A DNA stretch of 64,000 nucleotides, taken from assembly GCA_937891465.1 (NCBI GenBank), contig CALAHF010000018.1, positions 47,471 through 111,470 of the forward strand. The letters run 5' to 3'. Both the position numbers and the translations under genes were made by a program. The stretch's first letter is position 1. Every line of letters starts with the position of its first letter. This DNA is from an uncultured Verrucomicrobiales bacterium (lineage in GTDB: Bacteria > Verrucomicrobiota > Verrucomicrobiia > Verrucomicrobiales > DEV007). The notes beneath the pieces were generated by a model that saw only the letters and a list, made by a program, of their open reading frames with translations, made no database searches and was not told where the DNA came from. Shown in pieces: positions 35,077-44,013 of the stretch.

Positions 35077-36505
35077 ACGCCGTCATTTTTTAGGTTCACT
35101 CGGTGGTGGTTTTTCCAGTCTTGCGCTGGGTGACTTGTTGGCGCGTGACGGCGTGCTCAGTGGCACACTGCATCGTCCGCCAAAGGCAAAGCGTGTGGTT
35201 CAGCTTTTTATGGCCGGTGCCGCCAGCCATGTGGATACGTTCGATTACAAACCGCTTCTAAAAAAGAAAGACGGCGAACCGTGGGATCCCGGTGAGAAAG
35301 TGGAGTTGTTTCAAAGCACGCCTGGTGCGTGTTTTGGCAGTCCATGGGATTTCAAGCCGTATGGCGAAAGCGGGAAAATGATGAGTGACATCGTGGCTCC
35401 GCTCGGTGAAGTGGCGGATGACATGGCTTTTGTTCACAACGTCGTTGGCAAGACCGGGGTCCACAGTCAGGGCACACTTTTACAAACGACGGGGTTTAAC
35501 TTTCCGGGGTTTCCCAGCGCAGGATCGTGGGTGTCCTATGCATTGGGATCGGAGAATGAAAATCTCCCTTCGTTCGTCGTTTTACCTGATCATCGGGGGC
35601 TTGCTTCGAACGGTGCAAAAAACTGGGCGAACGCGTTTCTGCCTGCTCAGTATCAGGGGACGGTGATTCGGCCGGGAAATGAAATTCCGATTGCGGATTT
35701 ATTTGCTCCGGAGAGTAAATTTATCACGGATCGAAATGATCGAGCAGGACTTGATGCGCTTTCGAAATTGAATGGTCTTCATGCAGCGGCGCGGCCCGGC
35801 GATGACAGGCTTACCGCTCGGGTGAGGTCCTATGAATTGGCCGCAGCAATGCAGTTGAGTGCGACGGATGCGCTGGAAGTGAAAGGAGAGCCTCAATATA
35901 TTCAAGACATGTATGGTCTCGCTCCGGAAGGGCAGGGCGTTGATGATTCGGGGACGATCAACGAGAAAGCAGAAACGGAATTTTTTGGTCGGAAATGTTT
36001 GGTCGCGCGGCGATTGCTCGAGCGTGGCGTTAGATTTGTTCAAGTCTGGAGCGGGAACGACAATGGCTTTCCGCGCCGAAACTGGGATAGCCACGGCGAT
36101 GTGAAACGTGATCACGCACCGCTTGCTCTGGGTATGGCGCGCGGAGCATCGGCCTTGATCAAAGATCTGAAACAACGTGGGATGCTTGAGGATACGATCA
36201 TTTTGTGGACTACCGAATTCGGCCGGATGCCGTGTTCTCAAGGAAGCAAAGGGCGTGATCACAATCCATTCGTTTTCACCAATTGGCTATGCGGTGGTGG
36301 AATCAAAGGCGGCACGTATGGCGAGTCAGACGAGTGGGGATTTCGTCCGCAGGATAGAGGAAGTGAAACAAGCGTTTACGACATCAATGCAACAATCATG
36401 CATCAACTTGGGATTGATCATGAGCGGCTAACCGTTCGCAACAACGGAATCGACCGACGACTGACGGATGTGCATGGTCATGTATTGACCGACATGGTCG
36501 CCTGA
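35066..36505 (+). CDS. DUF1501 family Tat-exported protein
   Basis: I start at the ATG at 35066 (479 residues), not the TTG two codons upstream. The N-terminus has a Tat motif ([12 protein letters not shown]). The body is a standard DUF1501 protein: VVQLFMAGAASHVDTFDYKP, GSWVSYALGSENENLPSFVV, WTTEFGRMPCSQG and GRDHNPF. It overlaps the upstream DUF1549/DUF1553 gene by 11 bases, the classic pairing of these two families, so the two products probably act together. The stop is 10 bp from the stop of the convergent ceramidase-like gene. Confidence 0.9.
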   Translation: MSIERRHFLGSLGGGFSSLALGDLLARDGVLSGTLHRPPKAKRVVQLFMAGAASHVDTFDYKPLLKKKDGEPWDPGEKVELFQSTPGACFGSPWDFKPYGESGKMMSDIVAPLGEVADDMAFVHNVVGKTGVHSQGTLLQTTGFNFPGFPSAGSWVSYALGSENENLPSFVVLPDHRGLASNGAKNWANAFLPAQYQGTVIRPGNEIPIADLFAPESKFITDRNDRAGLDALSKLNGLHAAARPGDDRLTARVRSYELAAAMQLSATDALEVKGEPQYIQDMYGLAPEGQGVDDSGTINEKAETEFFGRKCLVARRLLERGVRFVQVWSGNDNGFPRRNWDSHGDVKRDHAPLALGMARGASALIKDLKQRGMLEDTIILWTTEFGRMPCSQGSKGRDHNPFVFTNWLCGGGIKGGTYGESDEWGFRPQDRGSETSVYDINATIMHQLGIDHERLTVRNNGIDRRLTDVHGHVLTDMVA

Positions 36506-36515
36506 TCCTTAAAAA

Positions 36516-37985
36516 TCATTCTGCAGCGACTTCTTTCAAGAGTTCAAGAACTGCGCTTCGAATTTTTGTTTCGGCATCCGTTTCCAGATAAGAAGACCGT
36601 GCTGGCCAGGTTTCATACCCGCCCCACTCGTGATCTTGGGCCGTCGGGAGGTAACCGTTGTAGCCGTTCGCGAGTTCGATCGTAAACGTGTTTTTGAGAG
36701 GACTTTCCTTTTTAAGAGCGAGGCCCGTTTCCGCGAAAACCTCGCATGGAATCCCCGTGACTCCGATGTCGCCGATCCGAATGGCTTGGAGTTGAATAGA
36801 TACCGTTGCTGGAAATTTTCCGAGTTCGAGAGCTTCCTGAGCATAAATCACATGGCGCGGATTGATTTTTACGGCGGTGTCATCCGCTTTCGGCGTCATC
36901 ATTTTTTCCGCCCATGCGATTCGCTTTTCGTCCGGTTTCCGCACTCCCAATTCAAGTTCAGTGGTCGCTGCACTCAATGAAAGATCATCTCGGTGTTCAA
37001 TCGTCTTGTAAACGCGATGGACCTCATCCGCCAGCTCCTTGGCGACGGCCGTCATCTTTTCCCATGGTTTCGACGGGCTTTTGGGGCTTTGAAAATTAAC
37101 GTTGTTCGTGTCTCCGCTGGTCCCGTTTGACATCATAGCAACGAAAGGCGGGTCATTCGAATCGGTCGCGAGCAACGATTCAACTTGGCTTGCGAAAACC
37201 CCAAAATAATCTGCACTGACGGAGCCGCCTTTATAGCCGCCGATGTAGTGGACTCCATAATTTGCGATGAGAGCAAGCGGTCTTCCGTCAGAATGCTGAA
37301 CACTGAGAATCGAAACTTCGGGGTCGACCGGACCAGCTGGTTTGTCTAGCAGCTTACTCATCCGCGAAGGGTTCGTTCTTATGATTTCGCCTTCCTCACC
37401 AAATGGATTTGGTTTGATGGCTCCTTCTTTCATAAACCAACGGCGATTAAAAACCTGATTGGGTGATGACCCTGAACCCCAGCCAACCATTGCTGGAGCT
37501 AGGTTTTCATTGGCGCGTTGAATTCCATCAGCCATTCGCTTTATCAAAAAATCACTATACCAGAGATCAATTTCATCCGTGTGCATTCCGATCACACCCG
37601 GTGAGCCATGAGTGTGGGTGGCGGAAATGAGAATGTTTTCAGCCGGAATACCGGTGGCTTCTTCGGCCAGTTTCTTTGCTGCATCAGTCACGTCGCGAAT
37701 GATCATTCTGAGATCGCAGACGACGATGGCAACTTTAGTCTTCCCGTCATCAAGAACCAGGCAGCGTGCATGCAATTCGTCATGAATGTTTTTCGCCGCA
37801 CCGCCGCGCGCAATGACTCCGCCATTCCGAGCCCCAAGTGGCAGGGTAATATTGCTTGTCGCTGCGCCTGCTCGAAGCTGAGTCTTGGGCTCATGCGCTT
37901 GCAATGGGCTGAATAAAATCACAGACAGAACCAATGCCAATGCGATTGGTAGCCTTTTGTGTTTGGTTTTCTGAGTTCGATCCAT
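36516..37985 (-). CDS. Secreted neutral/alkaline ceramidase-like hydrolase
   Basis: The 489-residue protein has a signal peptide (LALVLSVILFSPLQA). It matches the N-terminal catalytic domain of neutral/alkaline non-lysosomal ceramidases: RAGAATSNITLP near the mature N-terminus, ISATHTHGSPG (metal-binding His pair) near residue 125, and NYGVHYIGG (further His ligand) near 245. It ends after the catalytic domain, without the usual C-terminal immunoglobulin-like domain, as in many PVC homologues. In PVC bacteria these proteins occur beside polysaccharide genes, so the true substrate may be a sugar amide or ester rather than ceramide. It is monocistronic. Confidence 0.82.
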   Translation of the reverse strand: MDRTQKTKHKRLPIALALVLSVILFSPLQAHEPKTQLRAGAATSNITLPLGARNGGVIARGGAAKNIHDELHARCLVLDDGKTKVAIVVCDLRMIIRDVTDAAKKLAEEATGIPAENILISATHTHGSPGVIGMHTDEIDLWYSDFLIKRMADGIQRANENLAPAMVGWGSGSSPNQVFNRRWFMKEGAIKPNPFGEEGEIIRTNPSRMSKLLDKPAGPVDPEVSILSVQHSDGRPLALIANYGVHYIGGYKGGSVSADYFGVFASQVESLLATDSNDPPFVAMMSNGTSGDTNNVNFQSPKSPSKPWEKMTAVAKELADEVHRVYKTIEHRDDLSLSAATTELELGVRKPDEKRIAWAEKMMTPKADDTAVKINPRHVIYAQEALELGKFPATVSIQLQAIRIGDIGVTGIPCEVFAETGLALKKESPLKNTFTIELANGYNGYLPTAQDHEWGGYETWPARSSYLETDAETKIRSAVLELLKEVAAE

Positions 37986-38141
37986 AATCCGAATCGTAGC
38001 GAGCTTGCTTCAAGTCGGCAATCACGTAGGCGCCCCGAAATGGGGGCAAAGTTTTAGAAATCAGAACTCTGGTTTCCGATAAAATGTTGATTTTTGAATA
38101 GTGAATACTACCGGATACTGGTATAAACGCAGACCGCTTTT

Positions 38142-38186
38142 ACGATCCAACAGGGTCGGTTCATCGAATCAATACTGTTGGTTCGA
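38142..38186. repeat. Palindromic repeat R1, copy 6
   Basis: ACGATCCAACAGGGT at the left and CTGTTGGTTCGA at the right enclose CGGTTCATCGAATC. It lies in the deoC leader, ending about 20 bp before the ATG at 38205, so in the transcript it would fold just upstream of the start codon. Confidence 0.85.
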
Positions 38187-38204
38187 AAATTCGAATTTTT
38201 GCCA

Positions 38205-39131
38205 ATGAAGACCAAATCCACCGCGGCGAGTTGTCGTTACGATTACGCGAAATCTCCACCGATCGATCAGGTGGGAATTGTTGAGCGTGCTGCTCGTTTT
38301 ACAACCCGGAGCATCAAAAGTGATTGCAAGCGGGCTGGGCTCGACATGGTGTTGAACATGATTGATTTGACGACGCTGGAAGGGGCTGATACCCCAAACA
38401 AAGTGCGCCAGCTGTGTTACAAGGCTGAGCACCTCCACGATTCCATCCCCGGTTTACCAACAACGGCAGCGGTGTGCGTGTTCCCGAATTTTGTGAGCGT
38501 TGCTCGCGTGGCACTGGGAGATTCATCGTCGGTGAAAATTGCATCGGTCGCGACTTCGTTTCCCAATGGGCATGCGATTCTTGAGCAAAAACTGGAAGAG
38601 ACTCGTCGTGCAGTTGGAGATGGTGCAGATGAAATCGACATGGTGATTTCGCGAGGCCGCTTTTTGAGCGGTGAATACGATTATGTCTTTGATGAAATCG
38701 CAGCAGTCAAAGAGGCGTGCGGCAAAGCGAGATTGAAGGTGATTTTGGAAACGGGCGAACTCGCAACGTTGGATAATGTTCGTCGTGCCAGTGATATCGC
38801 GATTCATGCAGGGGCAGATTTCATCAAAACCTCGACGGGAAAAATTGCTTCAGCTGCAACTATTCCGGTCACGTTGGTGATGTTGCTTGCGATACGAGAT
38901 CACTTTTTTAAGACGGGGCGGATGGTCGGGATGAAACCAGCCGGGGGTATTTCGACGTCGAAACTGGCACTGCATTATCTTGTGATGGTCAAGGAGACTG
39001 TCGGCCCTGAGTGGCTCACGAATGAATGGTTTCGGTTCGGGGCGAGTAGCCTCGCTAATGATTTGCTGATGCAAGTCGCGAAGCTCGAAAGGGGGCTTTA
39101 TCAGGCTCCTCAGTATTTTTCAAAAGATTAA
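38205..39131 (+). CDS. deoC: Deoxyribose-phosphate aldolase
   Basis: The ATG at 38205 gives 308 residues; an in-frame start 27 bases upstream lies in repeat R1. DeoC cleaves 2-deoxy-D-ribose 5-phosphate to glyceraldehyde 3-phosphate and acetaldehyde in the cytoplasm. Visible active-site blocks: DGADEIDMVIS, the proton-relay Lys in RLKVILETGEL (about 178) and the Schiff-base Lys in GADFIKTSTGK (about 208), plus MVGMKPAGGI. The length fits the longer DeoC class. It is the first gene of a tight operon with two aldehyde dehydrogenase-family genes, which would take up the acetaldehyde product. A stable R1 hairpin in the leader may affect translation. Confidence 0.95.
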   Translation: MKTKSTAASCRYDYAKSPPIDQVGIVERAARFTTRSIKSDCKRAGLDMVLNMIDLTTLEGADTPNKVRQLCYKAEHLHDSIPGLPTTAAVCVFPNFVSVARVALGDSSSVKIASVATSFPNGHAILEQKLEETRRAVGDGADEIDMVISRGRFLSGEYDYVFDEIAAVKEACGKARLKVILETGELATLDNVRRASDIAIHAGADFIKTSTGKIASAATIPVTLVMLLAIRDHFFKTGRMVGMKPAGGISTSKLALHYLVMVKETVGPEWLTNEWFRFGASSLANDLLMQVAKLERGLYQAPQYFSKD

Positions 39132-39143
39132 GATTTTAAACAG

Positions 39144-40598
39144 ATGGCTACCAAACAAAAAACACTTGAGTGGGAATACGCTCCCGCTCCCGAGGCTGCC
39201 AAAATCGCAAAGGTCGCGAAACGCTACGGCCATTTTATCAATGGAAAGTGGACGGCACCATCAAGTGGGGATTACTTTCGCACTACGAATCCGGCTACGA
39301 ACAAAAAGCTTTCCGAAGTTGCGGATGGAAGTGCGGCGGATGTCAATGCGGCGGTGAAAGCTGCGCGGGTGGCCTATGAGGGGCCATGGGGAAAGATGAG
39401 CGGACGAGAGCGGGGGAAATACATTTTTCGGATCGCACGGCTCATGCAGGAGCGTGCCCGGGAATTTGCGATTATTGAAACGCTGGATGGAGGCAAGCCC
39501 ATTCGTGAATCGCGCGATATCGATGTCCCGCTGGCGGCGAATCATTTTTTCTACAATGCAGGATGGGCAGACAAGTTGGAATACGCCTTTCCGAATCGGA
39601 AAGTCTCTTCGCTCGGTGTTGCTGGGCAGGTTATTCCCTGGAATTTCCCGTTACTGATGGCGGCATGGAAGATAGCACCGGCTCTGGCGACTGGAAATAC
39701 TGTAGTGTTGAAACCAGCCGAAACCACACCTCTGACGGCACTCAAGTTAGCGGAGATTATTGCTGACTCAGGTTTGCCTGATGGCGTCGTTAATATCGTG
39801 ACCGGTGCTGGAGAAACAGGCGCGGCGATTGTGAATCATCCCGATGTAAACAAAGTTGCGTTTACGGGATCGACTGGAGTCGGGAAACTGATCCAGAAAT
39901 CCATCGCTGGAACGGACAAGCGGGCCACGCTCGAATTGGGAGGAAAGGCCGCAAATATTATTCTCGAAGACGCAGCGATTGATCAGGCGGTTGAAGGAAT
40001 CGTGAATGGGATTTATTTTAATCAGGGTCACGTCTGCTGTGCTGGTTCGCGACTTTTTGTTCAGGAGACTGTTTTTGAAGAAGTGATGTGGAAGCTGAAA
40101 CGGCGCATGGAAACCTTGATCGTCGGCGATCCGCTCGATAAGAACACCGACGTCGGGGCGATCAATTCGAAAGAACAACTCAAGACGATTCAGAAGTATC
40201 TCAAAGCGGGAGTTGAAGACGGGGCTGAAATGTTTCAACCCAAATGCGATTTACCGAGCACTGGAAACTGGTGTTCGCCGACGGTTTTTACAAACGTTGC
40301 GCAGTCGTCCCGAATCGCTCAGGAGGAAATCTTCGGCCCTGTTTTGGCGGTGCAAACCTTCCGCACCGTTCCTGAAGTGATCGAAAAAGCGAACAATACA
40401 CCTTACGGATTGTCCGCTGGAGTGTGGAGCGACAAAGGCGCGCGGCTTTTTCAAATCTCGAACGCTCTCGAAGCGGGAGTGGTCTGGGGAAACACCTACA
40501 ACCAGTTTGATCCGGCGTCGCCATTTGGCGGCTACAAAGAAAGTGGCTTCGGCCGTGAAGGTGGGCTTCATGGATTGGCTGCTTATCTTGACTTCTGA
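39144..40598 (+). CDS. NAD(P)-dependent aldehyde dehydrogenase
   Basis: The 484-residue protein is a complete ALDH. The cofactor site is visible as VIPWNFPL and TGSTGVGK; the general base is Glu264 in ATLELGGK; the catalytic thiol is Cys298 in NQGHVCCAGSR; the C-terminal motif is PFGGYKESGFGREGG. It begins 12 bp after deoC, so its likely substrate is acetaldehyde or another short aldehyde made by the aldolase, giving a carboxylate and NADH. It has no CoA-acylating features that I can see. It is followed by a small secreted protein gene and a shorter ALDH paralogue. Confidence 0.93.
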   Translation: MATKQKTLEWEYAPAPEAAKIAKVAKRYGHFINGKWTAPSSGDYFRTTNPATNKKLSEVADGSAADVNAAVKAARVAYEGPWGKMSGRERGKYIFRIARLMQERAREFAIIETLDGGKPIRESRDIDVPLAANHFFYNAGWADKLEYAFPNRKVSSLGVAGQVIPWNFPLLMAAWKIAPALATGNTVVLKPAETTPLTALKLAEIIADSGLPDGVVNIVTGAGETGAAIVNHPDVNKVAFTGSTGVGKLIQKSIAGTDKRATLELGGKAANIILEDAAIDQAVEGIVNGIYFNQGHVCCAGSRLFVQETVFEEVMWKLKRRMETLIVGDPLDKNTDVGAINSKEQLKTIQKYLKAGVEDGAEMFQPKCDLPSTGNWCSPTVFTNVAQSSRIAQEEIFGPVLAVQTFRTVPEVIEKANNTPYGLSAGVWSDKGARLFQISNALEAGVVWGNTYNQFDPASPFGGYKESGFGREGGLHGLAAYLDF

Positions 40599-40609
40599 AA
40601 CAACATGAT

Positions 40610-41089
40610 ATGAGGCTACTAATTCTATCGATTCTCATTTTTGGTTTTGCCCAATTTTCGTATTCTGAGGATGACATTCCTGAAAAGGTTAATGCCGTAA
40701 TCAAGCGGTTAGCGAAAATTGAAAGTGGAGATGAAATCTTTGAGGCGCTGTCTTGCCTGAAAGCTGGAATAACCATGCACAATCAAAATGAGAAGCGGGT
40801 TATGCTGGATTCAGAGAATCCTGCAGATCGTTGGCATTTATTCGATTTGGGCCATGGCGATAAGTGGGTAATAGAAGTGTTCACTGTTTATCAATTAGAA
40901 TCAAAGAAGTATCCCGTTACAGAAATTGGAATTTGTCGAGGGTCAGCCAAGGCGGGGAAAGAGGACCGCGGGTGGAAATTCGGACTTACGAAAGTATTCC
41001 CGAGGTGGGTGAATGGAAAAATATACGCAACAAAGGATGATTACGAAAAAGCCTTTCCGAGTTCTAACTATAAACCTGTTAACAATTAA
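40610..41089 (+). CDS. Small secreted protein of unknown function
   Basis: The 159-residue protein has a signal peptide (MRLLILSILIFGFAQFSYS) and no domain I recognise. The mature part is mixed alpha/beta with the motifs CLKAGITMHNQNEKR, DLGHGDKWVIEVF and TEIGICRG. It sits 12 bp after the catalytic ALDH, and its stop directly abuts the ATG of the next ALDH gene. Its codons look more AT-rich than those of its neighbours. Two ALDH genes of this type are usually adjacent, so this gene looks inserted in the operon. Confidence 0.75.
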   Translation: MRLLILSILIFGFAQFSYSEDDIPEKVNAVIKRLAKIESGDEIFEALSCLKAGITMHNQNEKRVMLDSENPADRWHLFDLGHGDKWVIEVFTVYQLESKKYPVTEIGICRGSAKAGKEDRGWKFGLTKVFPRWVNGKIYATKDDYEKAFPSSNYKPVNN

Positions 41090-41965
41090 ATGGACCGACT
41101 CGAAATTTTGAAAACGTATAAGATCTTCATTGGCGGAAAATTCCCTCGCACGGAATCCGGCCGCTATTACACACCCGAAGGAAAAGGTGGGAAGCCGCTC
41201 GGCAATATTTGTCAGAGTTCACGCAAAGATTTTCGAAATTCTGTGGTGGCGGCGCATTCCGCTCTCGGCGGATGGGCAACACGTGCGGCTTTCAATCGCA
41301 GTCAAATTTTGTATCGCATCGGAGAAATGTTAGAAGGACGTCGGGCTCAGTTTGAGGCTGAATTGATTCAACAGGGAGTGACTGCTTCCGCCGCAAAATC
41401 TGAGGTCGAAGCCGCGATTGATCTGTGTGTCTATTATGCTGGGTGGTGTGATAAATTTCAGCAGGTGTTTTCCGCAGTGAACCCTGTTTCGAGCTCTTAC
41501 TTTAATTTTTCGGTCTACGAACCTGTGGGAGTGGTTGCCGCGATCGCACCGGAAAAATCATCGCTTGCTGGATTGCTGGGTACGATTTTGCCAATCATTG
41601 CCGGAGGAAACAGTGCGGTTGTTTTAGCTTCGGAGAGCCGCCCGTTATGCTCTGTTACGTTGGCTGAAGTGCTTGCGACTTCAGACTTGCCAGGCGGAGT
41701 GGTGAATATTCTGACAGGGAATCGTGAAGAGTTACTACCGTTCATGGTCAGTCACATGAATGTTAATTCGTTTGTCGCATCGGATCTTAAGCCCGCTGAA
41801 AAACAGTTGGCGCGTGAGGAATCAATTTCAAATTTGAAACGGATCGTGCTTCTGAAGGATGACCCCGCAAAAACGGAATCGCCCTATTCCATCCTTTCGA
41901 CGCAGGAAGTCAAAACCACATGGCACCCGATCGAATCGAGTATCGCAGGCGGCGGAAAATACTAA
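41090..41965 (+). CDS. Short aldehyde dehydrogenase-family protein lacking the catalytic half
   Basis: The 291-residue protein aligns with the N-terminal, cofactor-binding half of ALDH: FIGGKFPRTESGRYY, GVVAAIAPEKSSLAGLLGT in place of the PWNFP region, and PGGVVNILTGNREELL. It ends after the ELGGK-equivalent region with no catalytic Cys segment; the Glu-bearing LELGGK is replaced by ISNLKRIVLLKDD. The frame is intact, so it is not a simple truncation. A second, non-catalytic ALDH beside a full one recurs in PVC and other bacteria, so a structural or regulatory subunit is the best guess. The start abuts the previous stop. Confidence 0.8.
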   Translation: MDRLEILKTYKIFIGGKFPRTESGRYYTPEGKGGKPLGNICQSSRKDFRNSVVAAHSALGGWATRAAFNRSQILYRIGEMLEGRRAQFEAELIQQGVTASAAKSEVEAAIDLCVYYAGWCDKFQQVFSAVNPVSSSYFNFSVYEPVGVVAAIAPEKSSLAGLLGTILPIIAGGNSAVVLASESRPLCSVTLAEVLATSDLPGGVVNILTGNREELLPFMVSHMNVNSFVASDLKPAEKQLAREESISNLKRIVLLKDDPAKTESPYSILSTQEVKTTWHPIESSIAGGGKY

Positions 41966-41977
41966 GGTCGCCCTCGA

Positions 41978-43093
41978 TCAAGCTTCTGAACTGATAGATT
42001 TCAGGCGACTAATTAAATTCAGATCGCGGTCCGTGACGAAGTTCACCACGGTTCCTTCGCGTCCCGCGCGAGCGGTTCTCCCAGCGCGGTGAAGGTAGTT
42101 TTTCATCTCGTTCGGCAGGTGATAATTGATCACTCGCTCGACGTTTTCAACGTCGAGGCCACGAGCGCCAAGATCAGTTGAAATAAACAGTTTGAGAGTT
42201 CCGTCTCGAAATTCAGTGAGATTTTTCCGCCGTTCAATTTTATCCATGTCGCCGCGGTAAATCGCGCATTGATAGCCATTGTCCTTCAGTTCCTTGGCGA
42301 GATTATCGCATTGCTCCCGAGTGTTCGTAAACAGAAGTGATCCTCCTTCAATTTCCTCAGCGATAAGTTTTTCAAGCAGGGGAAATCGCTTTCCGTTGGG
42401 GACGGTTCGGTTGTCCGTGATCAACGTGGAGACCAAGCGATGGCGTCCTTTGGTTTCGATCAACTCTGCTTCACTGAACATTTCCTGAATCAGCGTGTGA
42501 ACGGCATCCGATGCCGTGGCGGAAAAAAGTGCAATTTGGCGATCCGCAGGGCAGGAGTTCACGATTCGTTTGATGGCTGGTAAAAAGCCCTGATCGAGAA
42601 TCTGATCGGCTTCATCAAAAACGAGGAAGCGAAGGTCGGACAGATTTAAATCTCGGTCCTGCATGAGCTGTTCGAGGCGTCCCGGCGTTGCCAACAACAC
42701 TTCAAAAGGGCTGGAAACGTTTCTTCGAGCAACCGTCATTTTAATGCCGCCAAGTGCTGAACGGACTCGCAAACGGGTTTCGTGAGTGAAGGTTTTCAGC
42801 ACTTTTGCGACCTGTTCGCCCAGTCCGCTGGAAGGGACAAGGATGACGGCACGCGGTTGGCCTGCTTCCGAAACCGCATCGCCGGATTCTTCCAGTTGTT
42901 TGATTTTCTGCAATACAGGCAGCGCATACGCAAGCGTCTTTCCGCTTCCGGTTTCGGCCACTCCAATCACGGATTCACCCCTCAGTAGCGCAGGCAAAGC
43001 CCGTCCTTGAATCTCAGTGGGCGTTACAAAATTGTTTTTTTGCAACGTGGACTGGAGTGAGGGAATCAAACTGAATTCTTTAAAAGAGGACAT
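41978..43093 (-). CDS. DEAD-box ATP-dependent RNA helicase
   Basis: The 371-residue protein is a minimal DEAD-box helicase. Q motif near residues 22-29 (VTPTEIQ), Walker A AETGSGKT at 46-53, DEAD at 160-163, SAT at 191-193, then the second RecA domain with STDLGARGLD and HRAGRTARAGREG. Motif Ia is VPSSGLGEQ instead of the usual PTRELA. The C-terminus stops right after the RecA2 domain, without a basic tail. It likely remodels RNA or assists ribosome assembly or cold adaptation; the exact member (RhlE/SrmB/CshA-like) cannot be assigned. It is convergent with the ALDH operon. Confidence 0.93.
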   Translation of the reverse strand: MSSFKEFSLIPSLQSTLQKNNFVTPTEIQGRALPALLRGESVIGVAETGSGKTLAYALPVLQKIKQLEESGDAVSEAGQPRAVILVPSSGLGEQVAKVLKTFTHETRLRVRSALGGIKMTVARRNVSSPFEVLLATPGRLEQLMQDRDLNLSDLRFLVFDEADQILDQGFLPAIKRIVNSCPADRQIALFSATASDAVHTLIQEMFSEAELIETKGRHRLVSTLITDNRTVPNGKRFPLLEKLIAEEIEGGSLLFTNTREQCDNLAKELKDNGYQCAIYRGDMDKIERRKNLTEFRDGTLKLFISTDLGARGLDVENVERVINYHLPNEMKNYLHRAGRTARAGREGTVVNFVTDRDLNLISRLKSISSEA

Positions 43094-43248
43094 AACCGCA
43101 CCTTACAATGATTGAAAGGAAGGGCATTGAATTTCTATTCTGGGCGGCACTTTCGCTTTATGCATTTTTGATTCGGAAAAAGTCGGAAAATCTGAGAGAA
43201 TTCAGAGATACGGACAGAAGCACTGTTCGCGTTGAAAATTCGATTTCA

Positions 43249-43986
43249 ATGGTTTCTAAAGCAAAAGCAGTTCGATTTTTAATCTCCAGTCAAACAGAGA
43301 GTGGCTGGAGGAATTTCTGCGTCATCGCAAATCTGTTTTGGGTTTTTCTGATCGTTTGCTCATCGGTCGGTTTTGTTGTGGCGAGTGATGGCGATGGTGT
43401 CGGGCGGGAAGCCGCCATTCCCAAAGCAGTCGCGGCGGAGCATTTTTTGGCGCTGAAACAGAGCTCGCCTTTCACCCGGACGATCGATATTTCGGATTCG
43501 TTGCTCCTCACCGGGGTCGCTGAGATCGACGGGAAACCGGTCGCGACTTTGATCGATACGAAAACGTCGCAGTCATACGTCATTTCGGAAACTCCCAATT
43601 CTGAGGGATGGAAAATGGTCGGGTTGACTGAGGGCGATGAACTGGAGCAACTCGTTGCCAGTATTTCCGTCTCCGGTGGCGAGGTGGTCAATGTTCGCTA
43701 TGATCGCGAGGGCGTAGCCCGCAGTATGAAAGCCCGTCCCAGTGCTTCCGGTGGCCCGAGTGTTCCTCGCGAAACAGATAAGCGGGCGTTGCCGACCGAT
43801 GAAGACCGCCGAAAATTCGGAGAATATATCAAAAAGCGTCAGGCAGCGATGACGCCGGAGCAGCGCAAGAAAATTGGCGAAATGTTTGGGGCCCAAGCTA
43901 AGAAAAACCCGAAAATGAGTGACCGCCAAAAAGGAGAACTCTACATTCGGGTGATGAATCACGTCGCTCCTGAGCCGAAAAAATAG
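43249..43986 (+). CDS. Membrane-anchored or secreted protein of unknown function
   Basis: I choose the ATG at 43249 (245 residues), which puts one hydrophobic segment (FCVIANLFWVFLIVCSSVGF) near the N-terminus; an in-frame ATG at 43108 would add 47 less convincing residues. The periplasmic part has an SH3-like or beta-rich region (SLLLTGVAEIDGKPVATLID, then GWKMVGLTEGDELEQLVASI) and a charged C-terminal helix (DEDRRKFGEYIKKRQAAMTPEQ). No family is recognised with certainty. It is divergent from the helicase gene and convergent with threonine aldolase. Confidence 0.65.
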   Translation: MVSKAKAVRFLISSQTESGWRNFCVIANLFWVFLIVCSSVGFVVASDGDGVGREAAIPKAVAAEHFLALKQSSPFTRTIDISDSLLLTGVAEIDGKPVATLIDTKTSQSYVISETPNSEGWKMVGLTEGDELEQLVASISVSGGEVVNVRYDREGVARSMKARPSASGGPSVPRETDKRALPTDEDRRKFGEYIKKRQAAMTPEQRKKIGEMFGAQAKKNPKMSDRQKGELYIRVMNHVAPEPKK

Positions 43987-44013
43987 AAGTCGACGGTCTT
44001 CATATTTTGAATC

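Noticed and set aside
38205..41965. Bacterial microcompartment locus
   Set aside because: deoC and ALDH genes also occur in such loci, but no shell protein genes are present and the ALDH lacks an encapsulation tail that I can recognise.
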